Assembly: GCF_035609205.1 (NCBI RefSeq)
Contig: NZ_CP141184.1
Location: forward strand, 248,001-312,000
Direction of reading: 5' to 3'
Length of the DNA stretch: 64,000 bases
Source of the DNA: Hymenobacter sp. GOD-10R
GTDB lineage: Bacteria; Bacteroidota; Bacteroidia; Cytophagales; Hymenobacteraceae
The translations under genes were made by a program, and so were the position numbers. Each line of letters opens with the position of its first letter. Position 1 is the stretch's first letter. The notes beneath the pieces were generated by a model. The model was not told the DNA's origin. It searched no databases and saw nothing but the letters and a program-made list of their open reading frames with translations. Shown here piece after piece: positions 9,267 to 19,109 of this stretch.

Positions 9267-9367
9267 GTAGCGCGAAGCAGGAGCTTCGCGCCTCGTTGAG
9301 CGACCAGTATCTAGGTTGGTAACAACAATTTCGTTCAACGCAGCGCGAAACGGGAGCTTCGCGCTAC
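9267..9367. repeat. Intergenic palindromic element, arm type A
   Basis: The left arm starts GTAGCGCGAAGCAGGAGCTT and runs into a core variant TCGTTGAGCGA. The right arm is its reverse complement and ends AGCTTCGCGCTAC, with the inverse core TCGTTCAACG. The spacer holds CTAGGTTG and AACAAC words seen in other copies. It lies between the start of rlmN and the 3' end of the lipoprotein gene. Confidence 0.85.
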
Positions 9368-9386
9368 ACGACCTAGGTTGTTTGTG

Positions 9387-9971
9387 CTAGCAGCAGCTCT
9401 GTACTACAACTGCCTTGCGCTGGCTCGGGGAGTAAACCAACCGGCGGCCATTCTCTTCGCCAATGTTGTAGAAAAAGCCGGGCAAGCCAGTTTGTTTGGC
9501 TTCTTCCCAGCTCTTTTTATCTGCGGTATAGTTCGTATCAAGCTTGTCGGTTGCTTTCACTGCTTGGTTCAGGAAGCTGTCGTCCACAAAGAATTCTTTC
9601 ATGCGCTTCTGGATGTAAGCGGTGCGCTGCGCGTCCGTTGGTCTGTCGCCAGCGTACGTGTCGAAGCCGTAATCCAAGAGATAAGTAGCGGGAAATTGGT
9701 CGTTCCACAGCGTTTCGCCCTCGGCCGATACGATGCTCAAATTCACCGTACCCGTCAGTACGTCCTTGCCTTTTAGCTGAAGTTTGAATTGATCGGGCTT
9801 ACTCCGATTAGAAAAAACATGTTGCTCCATTACTTCCTGTAGCACCATGGGTTGAGCAGCCGACGCGGTAACGGCCGCAATAGACGTAGCCGCTGTTTCC
9901 TCAGATGATGTAGCATTGGAGGCGGAGCAGCTAAATAGCAAGAATACCAGGCAATAAGAACTGAGTTTCAT
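9387..9971 (-). CDS. Putative lipoprotein of unknown function
   Basis: Protein of 194 residues that I do not recognise. The N-terminus MKLSSYCLVFLLFSCSAS has a lipoprotein signal with lipobox LFSC, followed by a low-complexity Ser/Thr/Ala linker. The mature part is polar, with no membrane spans (QFKLQLKGKDVLTGTVNLSI, FFVDDSFLNQAVKATDKLDT). It ends in Cys-Cys. It is transcribed away from the thiamine operon, the two being separated by about 345 bp that hold the thiamine promoter and riboswitch. Confidence 0.65.
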   Translation of the reverse strand: MKLSSYCLVFLLFSCSASNATSSEETAATSIAAVTASAAQPMVLQEVMEQHVFSNRSKPDQFKLQLKGKDVLTGTVNLSIVSAEGETLWNDQFPATYLLDYGFDTYAGDRPTDAQRTAYIQKRMKEFFVDDSFLNQAVKATDKLDTNYTADKKSWEEAKQTGLPGFFYNIGEENGRRLVYSPSQRKAVVVQSCC

Positions 9972-10117
9972 AGTACTTGAGGTTGAAAAGAACAGTGTAG
10001 AAGCAGCAGGGATGGCCGACGGTCGGGCCGTTCTATGTGGTATAAATTAAGAGAGGCTAGGTGGTGTGCGGTTGTCTTCAGTAAGGTATAAGACCTTGGT
10101 ATACTTCGCAATTTTAT

Positions 10118-10149
10118 TTGTGGAAGTAAAATAAATCCGCTTACCTTGC
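10118..10149 (+). promoter_or_regulatory. Candidate promoter of the thiamine operon
   Basis: A TTG at 10118 is separated by 21 nt from TACCTTGC at 10142, close to the Bacteroidota pattern TTG-N17-23-TAnnTTTG with one mismatch. Transcription would start a few bases before the TPP riboswitch, which fits. The remainder of the 9972-10160 interval shows no gene. Confidence 0.5.
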
Positions 10150-10162
10150 TCGCAGTAAACTT

Positions 10163-10236
10163 TAGGGGTGTTCCGCCGCGCGGGACTGAGAAATACCCTT
10201 AGAACCTGATCCAGGTAATGCTGGCGAAGGGAAAAG
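10163..10236 (+). ncRNA. TPP riboswitch (THI element)
   Basis: The conserved THI-box segments are present in order: GGGGTG, CTGAGA (10186), ACCC, GAACCTGATCCAGGTAATGC and CGAAGGGA. The sequence fits the thiamine pyrophosphate aptamer, which represses thiamine genes when TPP is abundant. It sits about 80 nt before the ATG of thiS and so is expected to control the whole downstream operon. No obvious intrinsic terminator follows, which favours control of translation initiation (inference). Confidence 0.96.
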
Positions 10237-10317
10237 TGAGAAGCGAGAGCCTGTGTGCTGGGGCGTGCACCTACTGAAGTTTATTGTATTGACAATCAAC
10301 CAGCTAAACCTAGCTCA

Positions 10318-10521
10318 ATGGTTTTCTACGTCAACAATAAACCGCACGAAGCCACCGTGGAACCCACGTTGGCGGCTGCCCTTACCGAGCTACAGCTCGC
10401 CGACCAACGCGGCGTAGCAGTAGCCGTGAACGACCGGGTCGTGCCCCGCACGGATTGGGCTAGCTATGCCCTCCAAGCCCAAGACCGCATTACCGTAATC
10501 CGCGCAACGCAGGGCGGCTAG
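10318..10521 (+). CDS. thiS: Sulfur carrier protein ThiS
   Basis: Ubiquitin-like 67-residue carrier that delivers sulfur for the thiazole ring of thiamine. The C-terminal Gly-Gly (RATQGG) is the site of adenylation and thiocarboxylation. The ATG at 10318 gives the normal family length and start (MVFYVNNKPHEATVEPTLAA); the longer frame from 10255 runs back towards the riboswitch and is unlikely. It is the first gene of the thi operon and its expected partners are the ThiF-like protein at 16169 and ThiG. Confidence 0.93.
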   Translation: MVFYVNNKPHEATVEPTLAAALTELQLADQRGVAVAVNDRVVPRTDWASYALQAQDRITVIRATQGG

Positions 10522-12423
<1,902 letters not shown>

Positions 12424-12434
12424 TCAATCAGACC

Positions 12435-12526
12435 GTCATGCTGAGCTTGCCGAAGCATCTCGCATGCAGTGCTAACTCTAATCGTTCAACGAGGCGGTAG
12501 AGATGCTTCGGCAAGCTCAGCATGAC
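12435..12526. repeat. Intergenic palindromic element, arm type C
   Basis: The left arm starts GTCATGCTGAGCTTGCCGAA (to 12460) and the right arm 12501-12526 is its exact reverse complement over 26 bp. The spacer carries the inverse core ATCGTTCAACGAGG. Each arm also contains ATGCT..AGCAT self-pairing. It lies between thiC and thiD in the same operon. Confidence 0.9.
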
Positions 12527-12551
12527 TGTCTAACAAAAGCAAAGCTGATCA

Positions 12552-13316
12552 ATGCAACTTTCTCGCCCATATGCCCTCAGCATTGCTGGCTTCGACCCTA
12601 GCGGCGGAGCCGGCTTACTGGCTGATTGCAAAACCATAGAGGCCAACGGCGTCTATGGCCTAGGTGTGTGCACGGCTTTGACGGTGCAGAACGACGTGCA
12701 GTTTGAGCAAGTAAGCTGGGTGCCAGCGGCTACCATCTTAGATCAAGCGCGGCTGCTTTTTACTCGCTTCCCGATTAAGTGGGTAAAGATTGGGCTGTTC
12801 GAGAGCCTAGGTCACTTGCCTGAACTGCTTGAGTGGCTGCAGATGCAACAACCACGGGTGCAGATCATCTGGGACCCAGTGCTGAAAGCTAGCGCTGGTT
12901 ATGATTTTCACAGCGAACCTAGGCAGGCGCTTGTACAGGCACTATGTAAACAGCTAACCTTGCTCACGCCCAACCGCCCAGAGATGTTGCGTCTGTGGCC
13001 GGCTGCCAGCGCCGAAGAATCGGCGGCAGCAGTTGCCGCTTTCTGTCCGGTACTGCTGAAAGGTGGCCACGCAGATGGGGATGTTGCTACCGATATCCTC
13101 TTCGTGGATGGCGACCAGCACGCTTTTACCGCGCCGCGCCTACCGCACGGCGAAAAACACGGTAGCGGCTGCGTGTTATCGGCGGCTATTCTGGCGGGGC
13201 TGGCGAAAGGGTATTCGCTGGTAGAGGCGTGCCGCGAAGGGAAGACTTACACTAGTGCATTTCTGGCCAGTACCGATACGCTGCTAGGATACCACGCGGT
13301 AGCGCGAATTATGTAG
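12552..13316 (+). CDS. thiD: Hydroxymethylpyrimidine/phosphomethylpyrimidine kinase ThiD
   Basis: Ribokinase-fold enzyme of 254 residues that phosphorylates HMP to HMP-P and then HMP-PP. Diagnostic sites are the N-terminal SIAGFDPSGGAGLLADCKTI, the WDPVLKASAG segment, LLKGGHADG, and the C-terminal GEKHGSGCVLSAAILAGLA with the anion hole and catalytic Cys/Gly loop. It is slightly shorter and more divergent in the middle (PNRPEMLRLWPAASAEES) than enterobacterial ThiD. It acts between ThiC and ThiE in the pathway. Confidence 0.93.
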   Translation: MQLSRPYALSIAGFDPSGGAGLLADCKTIEANGVYGLGVCTALTVQNDVQFEQVSWVPAATILDQARLLFTRFPIKWVKIGLFESLGHLPELLEWLQMQQPRVQIIWDPVLKASAGYDFHSEPRQALVQALCKQLTLLTPNRPEMLRLWPAASAEESAAAVAAFCPVLLKGGHADGDVATDILFVDGDQHAFTAPRLPHGEKHGSGCVLSAAILAGLAKGYSLVEACREGKTYTSAFLASTDTLLGYHAVARIM

Positions 13317-13346
13317 TTCGCGCTTGGAAAGACAGAGGTGAATGAA

Positions 13347-13376
13347 AGCGGACGCGAACGACAAAGTCCGCGCTAC
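13347..13376. repeat. Solo self-complementary arm, type E
   Basis: AGCGGACGCGAACGACAAAG followed by TCCGCGCTAC: GCGGAC pairs with GTCCGC across an AACGAC-containing loop, and the end CGCGCTAC resembles the end of type A arms. It lies in the thiD-thiE gap. It seems to be an orphan half of another palindromic element type. Confidence 0.45.
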
Positions 13377-13394
13377 ACGAACCAAGAAGACAAC

Positions 13395-14021
13395 ATGCAA
13401 ATTAGCCGACTTCATTATATAACCGACTCACCCGCGCTAGCTGACCTAGCTTGCCAAGGCGGTGTCGACTGGGTGCAGCTACGGGTGAAAAACCTCTCCT
13501 ATGCTGCCTGGGAACAACTCGCCCTGGACGTGCGGCAGGTGTGCCGTAAACACGGCGCTAAGCTCATTATCAACGACAACCCGCAAATAGCTCAGGCAGT
13601 AGGGGCCGATGGCGTGCACCTTGGCAAGCAAGACATGCCGCCGCAGGAAGCCCGCGCTATTCTTGGCCCCGACTACATTATCGGCGGCACAGCCAACACG
13701 TTCGCCGACATCGAAGGCTTGGTAGCGGCTAAGGTGGATTACATTGGGCTAGGCCCGTTTCGCTTTACGACTACCAAGCAGAATCTAAGTCCCATTCTTG
13801 GGCTGGAAGGCTACCAAACGCTGCTAGCTCAGTGTCGTGCCGCCGGGTTTGAGGTGCCGATTATTGGTATTGGCGGCATCATTCTGTCGGATGTAGAGGC
13901 ACTCCGCGCTACGGGCTTGCACGGCGTTGCTGTATCGGGCGCGGTGTCGGGCACGGCGGATCCGGCTGCCGCGGCAACTCAATTCTTAACAGCTCTCGCC
14001 AGTTTACCTACTGTTGTATGA
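13395..14021 (+). CDS. thiE: Thiamine-phosphate synthase ThiE
   Basis: TIM-barrel enzyme that joins HMP-PP and the thiazole phosphate to give thiamine phosphate. The ATG at 13395 ([13 protein letters not shown]) gives 208 residues, the normal length; the frame extends upstream only through the repeat arm. Seen motifs are [48 protein letters not shown] and IIGIGGI with a C-terminal GVAVSGAV phosphate loop. The stop overlaps the start of thiG (ATGA), which implies translational coupling. Confidence 0.95.
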   Translation: MQISRLHYITDSPALADLACQGGVDWVQLRVKNLSYAAWEQLALDVRQVCRKHGAKLIINDNPQIAQAVGADGVHLGKQDMPPQEARAILGPDYIIGGTANTFADIEGLVAAKVDYIGLGPFRFTTTKQNLSPILGLEGYQTLLAQCRAAGFEVPIIGIGGIILSDVEALRATGLHGVAVSGAVSGTADPAAAATQFLTALASLPTVV

Positions 14022-14791
14022 TGACTCAGCCGCTCACGATTGCCGGTCGCACCTTTACGTCGCGCCTATTCACTGGCACCGGCAAGTTTAGCTCAGCGGA
14101 GCTGATGGAAGAAGCGCTGCTGACTTCCGGCTCGGAGCTGGTGACCGTAGCCCTGAAGCGTGTGGATGTAGCAGATAGCCAGGACGATATTTTGCGCCAC
14201 CTAGCTCACCCACAGTTCAACCTACTACCAAATACCTCCGGTGTGCGGACCGCTAAAGAAGCTGTGTTTGCGGCTCAATTGGCCCGCGAAGCGCTGGAGA
14301 CTAACTGGATCAAGCTCGAAATTCATCCCGACCCCAAGTACCTGCTCCCCGACCCCGTCGAGACGCTAAAAGCGGCCGAGGAACTGACAAAGCTAGGCTT
14401 TGTAGTGCTGCCCTACATTCACGCCGACCCGGTGCTGTGCAAGCGCCTAGAGGAAGTAGGCGTAGCTGCCGTGATGCCTCTAGGTTCGCCCATTGGTAGT
14501 AATAAAGGGTTGCTAACTAGGGAGTTTCTGGAAATCATTATTGGCCAGAGCCGGGTGCCGGTGGTAGTCGATGCGGGTATCGGAGCGCCTTCGCACGCAG
14601 CGGCGGCTCTCGAAATGGGTGCCGATGCGGTGCTGGTGAATACGGCTATTGCGGTTGCGGGTCAGCCGGTGCAAATGGCACATGCTTTTCGGATGGCAGT
14701 AGAAGCCGGACGGTTGGCGTATGAGGCGCGGCTTGCGGCACCTGTAGCGCACGCAGAAGCTAGCTCGCCACTAACGGCTTTTCTGGATTAG
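14018..14791 (+). CDS. thiG: Thiazole synthase ThiG
   Basis: TIM-barrel enzyme of 257 residues that forms the thiazole phosphate carboxylate from deoxyxylulose phosphate, ThiS thiocarboxylate and dehydroglycine. Visible family segments include [19 protein letters not shown] with the Schiff-base Lys, [44 protein letters not shown] and [20 protein letters not shown]. Two adjacent ATG codons (14018 and 14021) could start it. It overlaps thiE and is followed by a palindromic element before thiH. Confidence 0.97.
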   Translation: MMTQPLTIAGRTFTSRLFTGTGKFSSAELMEEALLTSGSELVTVALKRVDVADSQDDILRHLAHPQFNLLPNTSGVRTAKEAVFAAQLAREALETNWIKLEIHPDPKYLLPDPVETLKAAEELTKLGFVVLPYIHADPVLCKRLEEVGVAAVMPLGSPIGSNKGLLTREFLEIIIGQSRVPVVVDAGIGAPSHAAAALEMGADAVLVNTAIAVAGQPVQMAHAFRMAVEAGRLAYEARLAAPVAHAEASSPLTAFLD

Positions 14792-14806
14792 AACACCCAC
14801 AAAGAT

Positions 14807-14890
14807 CGTCATGCTGAGCCTGTCAAAGCATCTCGCGTGCTGACGTCTGCAACGAAGCGAGCGAGATGCTTCGACAGGCTCAGCATGACG
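14807..14890. repeat. Intergenic palindromic element, arm type C
   Basis: Arms 14807-14836 and 14861-14890 are 30-bp inverted repeats with one mismatch, beginning CGTCATGCTGAGCCTGTC. They are related to the element between thiC and thiD but differ at several positions that are compensated in the opposite arm. The 24-nt spacer has AACGAAGCGA, a weak version of the family core. It lies between thiG and thiH. Confidence 0.9.
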
Positions 14891-14913
14891 GACTACCTTA
14901 AACTCTGTTGACT

Positions 14914-16035
14914 ATGAGCTTCCGCCCAATCTTCGACGCGCACAGCTGGGACGACGTCAAAGCTAGCATCTACACCAAAACAGCTGCGGATGTAGAGCTA
15001 GCTTTGCGCGCCCCTAAGCGTACGCTGGAAGATTTCAAAGCGTTGATTTCGCCGGCTGCCGCGCCCTATTTGGAGCAGATGGCCCAGCTTAGCCACCAGC
15101 TCACGCGCAAGCGCTTCGGCAACACGGTGCAGCTGTATGTGCCTATGTACCTGTCGAATGAGTGTCAGAATATCTGCACGTACTGCGGCTTCAGCCTCGA
15201 TAACAAGATCCGGCGGCGCACACTCAGCGGCGTGGAGATGCTACAAGAAGCGGCTGTGCTGAAGTGTTGGGGCTACGAGCATGTGCTGCTGGTAACGGGC
15301 GAGGCCAACCAGACTGTAGGCGTTGAGTATCTGCGCAAAGCTATTCAGGTGCTACGCCCGCACTTCGCCCAGATCTCTATGGAAGTGCAGCCACTGGATC
15401 AGGAAGAGTATGAGCTACTAGTGCCGGAAGGCTTGCACGCGGTGCTGGTATACCAGGAAACCTACCATCAGCATGATTACAAAAAGCACCACCCAAAAGG
15501 CAAAAAGTCGAATTTCTACTACCGCCTGGAAACGCCGGACAGGCTAGGTCGAGCCGGCGTGCACAAGATGGGGCTAGGCGTATTATTTGGGTTGGAAGAT
15601 TGGCGCACCGACAGCTTCTTCACGGCCCTGCACCTCGATTACTTGGAGCGCACCTACTGGCAAACCAAGTACAGCTTATCATTCCCCCGCCTACGCCCGG
15701 CCGAAGGTCTGCTTCAGCCCAAAGTCGAAATGACTGACCGCGAGCTGGTGCAGCTAATTTGCGCCTACCGTCTGCTCAACGAAGAAGTAGAGCTGTCCAT
15801 CTCAACTCGCGAGACGCCCACTTTCCGCGACCATATTGTGCGGCTAGGTATCACGTCGATCAGCGCTGGCTCCAAAACCAACCCCGGCGGCTACATCGTG
15901 GAGCCGGAGTCGTTGGAGCAGTTCGAGATTTCCGACGAGCGCAGTCCCCAAGAAATTGCCGCCATGCTGCGCCGCCAAGGTTATGAACCCGTCTGGAAGG
16001 ACTGGGATGCGGCGCTGATGGCTATAGCACGTTAA
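14914..16035 (+). CDS. thiH: 2-iminoacetate synthase ThiH
   Basis: Radical-SAM tyrosine lyase that yields dehydroglycine for the thiazole ring, plus p-cresol. The CxxxCxxC cluster is at Cys84, Cys88 and Cys91 (CQNICTYCGFS). VLLVTGEANQTVGVEYL, YQETYHQHDYKKHHPKGKKS and SISAGSKTNPGGY are typical ThiH segments. The ATG at 14914 is preferred over an in-frame TTG two codons upstream. Having ThiH rather than the glycine oxidase ThiO fits an oxygen-independent route to the imine. Confidence 0.97.
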   Translation: MSFRPIFDAHSWDDVKASIYTKTAADVELALRAPKRTLEDFKALISPAAAPYLEQMAQLSHQLTRKRFGNTVQLYVPMYLSNECQNICTYCGFSLDNKIRRRTLSGVEMLQEAAVLKCWGYEHVLLVTGEANQTVGVEYLRKAIQVLRPHFAQISMEVQPLDQEEYELLVPEGLHAVLVYQETYHQHDYKKHHPKGKKSNFYYRLETPDRLGRAGVHKMGLGVLFGLEDWRTDSFFTALHLDYLERTYWQTKYSLSFPRLRPAEGLLQPKVEMTDRELVQLICAYRLLNEEVELSISTRETPTFRDHIVRLGITSISAGSKTNPGGYIVEPESLEQFEISDERSPQEIAAMLRRQGYEPVWKDWDAALMAIAR

Positions 16036-16042
16036 AAAACGG

Positions 16043-16145
16043 TGTAGAGACACATACTTGTGTCTCGTCGTTGAACGACTGGCACCCAAACGACGCAGCT
16101 TAAACAACCTCAGCAACGATTGAGACACAAGTATGTGCCTCTACA
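16043..16145. repeat. Intergenic palindromic element, arm type B
   Basis: The left arm starts TGTAGAGACACATACTTGTG and the right arm (16122-16145) is its reverse complement with one mismatch. Each arm is self-complementary (AGACACA..TGTGTCT). The core TCGTTGAACGA follows the left arm and CAGCAACGA precedes the right arm. It lies between thiH and thiF. Confidence 0.92.
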
Positions 16146-16168
16146 TCATTCTGCTAAACTTTTCCACT

Positions 16169-17221
16169 ATGACTACTGCCGAATTTCGTCGCTACGACCG
16201 CCACATTCGCCTGCCAGAAATCGGGTTGGAGGGCCAGCAGAAGCTGAAGGCTGCCCGCGTGCTGGTGGTAGGGTGCGGTGGCCTAGGTTGCCCCGTGCTT
16301 CAATACCTGACCGCTGCCGGCGTCGGCACCTTAGGGTTGCTCGACTTCGACACGGTAGACGAAACCAACTTGCAGCGCCAGGTCCTCTACGCGACGGCCG
16401 ATGTCGGCCGCCCGAAAGCGGAAGTAGCGGCGGAAAAGCTGCGGGCGCAAAACCCGTTCATCACCGCGCAGCCCCACCTAGCTCGGCTGGCTGCTGCCAA
16501 CGCCCGCACGCTGCTGGCAGATTACGACCTAGTAGTTGATTGCTCCGACAACTTCGCCACGCGTTACTTGCTGAACGATGCTTGCGTGCTGCTCGGCAAG
16601 CCGTTCGTATTCGGTGCTATTTTCAAGTTTGAAGGCCAAATAAGCGTCTTCAACTACCAAGGTGGGCCAACCTACCGCTGTCTCTTTCCCGAGCCACCCG
16701 ACGACTCGCCCAACTGCTCGGAAATCGGAGTGCTCGGCGTTTTACCCGGCATAGTAGGTACGTTCCAGGCCAATGAGGCGATTAAGCTCATCACAGGGGT
16801 AGGGGAGGTGCTCAGTGGACGGCTGCTTATGCTGGATGCCTTGACCTTAGCTTTCACAACTTTTGCTTTTGAGGCAGTAGCCGCAAACCGAATACCATGC
16901 GAGCTGATTGATAATCAACTTATTTGTGAAACGGATGCGGTGCCCGAAATCACGGCAGCGGATTTGAAGCAACAGCTGAAAGGCGAGAAAGCACTGCTAT
17001 TGCTCGATGTGCGTGAAGAACAGGAGTATGCCACGCGCAACATCGGCGGCCGGCTTATTCCGCTGGGGCAACTCGCGGCAGCGCTGCCTACCCTAGCCCG
17101 CGACAAGCCCATTGTGGTGCATTGCGCCAGCGGCCGCCGCAGCCAGCAGGCGGTGCGGCTGCTTCAGGCGCACGGCTTTGAGCAAGTCGCCTCGCTGCGC
17201 AACGGCCTAGCTGATTTTTGA
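16169..17221 (+). CDS. thiF: ThiF/MoeB-like E1 adenylyltransferase with C-terminal rhodanese domain
   Basis: Predicted ThiS-activating enzyme of about 350 residues. The Rossmann ATP site GCGGLGCPVLQYL, the DFDTVDETNLQRQ segment and the DCSDNFATRYLLNDAC segment mark the ThiF/MoeB/HesA fold. The usual zinc tetrad is reduced: the family CxxC before LFP is here TYRC. After about residue 250 a rhodanese domain follows, with active loop HCASGRRS, which could supply sulfur to ThiS. The ATG at 16169 follows the palindromic element. Position at the end of the thi operon supports a thiamine role, although dual use in molybdopterin synthesis cannot be excluded. Confidence 0.9.
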   Translation: MTTAEFRRYDRHIRLPEIGLEGQQKLKAARVLVVGCGGLGCPVLQYLTAAGVGTLGLLDFDTVDETNLQRQVLYATADVGRPKAEVAAEKLRAQNPFITAQPHLARLAAANARTLLADYDLVVDCSDNFATRYLLNDACVLLGKPFVFGAIFKFEGQISVFNYQGGPTYRCLFPEPPDDSPNCSEIGVLGVLPGIVGTFQANEAIKLITGVGEVLSGRLLMLDALTLAFTTFAFEAVAANRIPCELIDNQLICETDAVPEITAADLKQQLKGEKALLLLDVREEQEYATRNIGGRLIPLGQLAAALPTLARDKPIVVHCASGRRSQQAVRLLQAHGFEQVASLRNGLADF

Positions 17222-17818
17222 TCGGATAGCCTGAAAAGCTGCTACTGGATCGGGCGCTTGCCAGACGGCGCCGAGCACCGCCGCACCCGCAAACCCTGCT
17301 TGCTGGGCCGCGCCAACGTTTTCTGCCGTGATACCTCCCAGCGCTATTACGTGCGGGGCATATTGCGCCCGGTATTGTAGCTGCTGCAAGGCCTGCGGCA
17401 AAGAACCTAGGTCGAAAGCGCTGCCGTAACCTGCCTTGCTGATGCTGTCGAAAATGGGGCTGAGCAGCACGTAGTCGTAGTGGCGCCGGTGCTGCTGCAC
17501 TTCCTCCAATGTGTGAAAAGAGGTAGACAATGATTGACCCACCGGCAGCAAGCTAGGCCGCCACGTGTGGCGACTGCGCGCGGGCAAGTGCAGGCCATGC
17601 AGCGCATAGCGCTGAGCCAGTGCGTAGTGCGAGTGCAGTACGATACGCGAATGAAACAGCGCTGGTATTGCTCGAAAGTAATCCTCCAATTGGGCCTCGG
17701 GCCAATAGGGCTTGCGCAAGTGAAACAACCCTAGCCCCGCTTCAAACAACTGAACCAGCGTCGAAATTTCGTTCGGGCTCTCTTCGGGTGGCGAAATAAG
17801 TAAGAGCGTAAAGGCCAT
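17207..17818 (-). CDS. Second ThiE/TenI-like TIM-barrel protein
   Basis: Protein of 203 residues related to thiamine-phosphate synthase and TenI. It keeps the barrel core (GLGLFHLRKP, VIALGGITAENVGAAQQAG, GAAVLGAVW) but has poor matches to the ThiE substrate segments: LHLPARS replaces the HLGQ-D motif and the pyrophosphate-binding TTK loop is not seen. By family knowledge such copies may be TenI-type thiazole tautomerases or diverged synthases. It converges on thiF with a 15-bp overlap of the coding ends and lies just after the thioesterase gene on the same strand. Confidence 0.82.
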   Translation of the reverse strand: MAFTLLLISPPEESPNEISTLVQLFEAGLGLFHLRKPYWPEAQLEDYFRAIPALFHSRIVLHSHYALAQRYALHGLHLPARSRHTWRPSLLPVGQSLSTSFHTLEEVQQHRRHYDYVLLSPIFDSISKAGYGSAFDLGSLPQALQQLQYRAQYAPHVIALGGITAENVGAAQQAGFAGAAVLGAVWQAPDPVAAFQAIRSKIS

Positions 17819-17830
17819 GTGAGCAGGCGC

Positions 17831-18262
17831 TTACTTATGCTCTGGCAAGCCAGTGACTATCCCCGCTGGCAACGGACGGAGCTTGCGGGTGTTGTAGTCG
17901 AAGCACAGCATGCCGGTTTTGGCCCGCGCAATTTCGCGGTCATCCTGCGCCTTCACCCAGTACACCACGTCGAAGCCGTACTTGTTTAAATCAGCCGCTG
18001 CTAGCTGGATATGAAGAATATCGCCGTGGAAACCTTCCCCTTTGTATTCGATGGCCACGTCAGCCATAATGAGGCCTAGCTGGGTTTCGGGCTCGAACTC
18101 TGGAATACCGATGTGCTGTAGAAACTGCACCCGTGCTTCGTGCAAAATGCTGAGTAGCGCGTCATTACCGAGGTGGGCGCCATAGTTTAGGTCAGTAATC
18201 CGCACGGGAATCTTAACCGTGAATAGAAAAGTATCAGGAAGGGCTACTTTTACGCGGGCCAT
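17831..18262 (-). CDS. Acyl-CoA thioesterase (4-hydroxybenzoyl-CoA thioesterase-like hotdog fold)
   Basis: Hotdog-fold protein of about 143 residues. ITDLNYGAHLGNDALLSILHEAR contains the typical Asp and the N-x-HLGND loop of the YbgC/4HBT thioesterase family, and LGLIMADVAIEYKGEGFHGD is the second conserved strand. The ATG at 18262 (MARVKVALPDTFLF) is chosen because the 40-residue extension would overlap the divergent mnmD start. The substrate is unknown; fatty acyl-CoA is likely. It is 12 bp upstream of the TenI-like gene and probably cotranscribed. Confidence 0.85.
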   Translation of the reverse strand: MARVKVALPDTFLFTVKIPVRITDLNYGAHLGNDALLSILHEARVQFLQHIGIPEFEPETQLGLIMADVAIEYKGEGFHGDILHIQLAAADLNKYGFDVVYWVKAQDDREIARAKTGMLCFDYNTRKLRPLPAGIVTGLPEHK

Positions 18263-18370
18263 TAGCTTGGTAGATAATAAGTATGAAGCCTTGAGAAGTA
18301 AGACTTTTGTACGTTGCCTAGCCTCACAGGTCTTGTCCGCAAAGATCTCACTTCTCATGTCTCTATGCTT

Positions 18371-19060
18371 ATGTCTATACAAGTAGAAGTTCGCACCACC
18401 GAAGATGGCTCCAGTACGCTCTACGTACCCGCGCTAAATGAGCATTACCACTCCACGCATGGCGCCGTGCAGGAAGCCATGCACGTGTACCTAGGTGCCG
18501 CATTAGAACCGGCTTTAGCGTCTGACAAAACCCCGGTGCGAGTATTGGAGATTGGTTTTGGCACCGGTCTGAACGCATTGCTGACGTTACAGCGCGGCCT
18601 CACTGCGCCAGTGGCGGTGGCCTACGACACGATAGAAAAATACCCGCTGTCGGGGGAGGTCATTGCCAGCTTGCAAGCCGAGCGCTACCTGCTCAACCCG
18701 GAGCTGTTCGGGTTCTACGAGCAGCTCCACGCCGCCGCTTGGGACGAAGCCGTGCCATTGCTGCCCCGTTTTCTGCTGCGCAAAATCACGGGCGCTTTGC
18801 AGGAAACGCACCTAACTGCCAACCGATATGACGTCATTTATTTCGATGCCTTCGCGCCGGAGAAGCAGCCGGATATGTGGACCGATGAGGTGTTTGTCCA
18901 ACTCTACGAAGCCGCTGCGCCGGGCTGCCTGCTCACCAGCTACTGCGCCAAAGGCAGCTTTCGGCGGAGTCTGAAAGCGGCCGGTTGGCTCATCGAAAAG
19001 CTACCTGGCCCGGCCGGAAAGCGGGAGATGACGCGAGCTAGCAAGCCAGTGTTGGCTTGA
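18371..19060 (+). CDS. mnmD: tRNA mnm5s2U34 methyltransferase MnmD
   Basis: SAM-dependent methyltransferase of about 229 residues that completes mnm5s2U34 in tRNA; the stand-alone form corresponds to the N-terminal half of MnmC. Motif I is VLEIGFGTGLNALLT, followed by YDTIEKYPL, YDVIYFDAFAPEKQPDMW and the C-terminal GCLLTSYCAKGSFRRSLKAAGW, all typical of DUF752/MnmD. In-frame ATGs at 18365 and 18371 are close; the frame further upstream overlaps the divergent gene. No FAD oxidoreductase domain is attached. Confidence 0.93.
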   Translation: MSIQVEVRTTEDGSSTLYVPALNEHYHSTHGAVQEAMHVYLGAALEPALASDKTPVRVLEIGFGTGLNALLTLQRGLTAPVAVAYDTIEKYPLSGEVIASLQAERYLLNPELFGFYEQLHAAAWDEAVPLLPRFLLRKITGALQETHLTANRYDVIYFDAFAPEKQPDMWTDEVFVQLYEAAAPGCLLTSYCAKGSFRRSLKAAGWLIEKLPGPAGKREMTRASKPVLA

Positions 19061-19109
19061 GAAAAGAAGACGTTTACTAACGCACCGACAGATAGCCAAG
19101 ATATTACAC

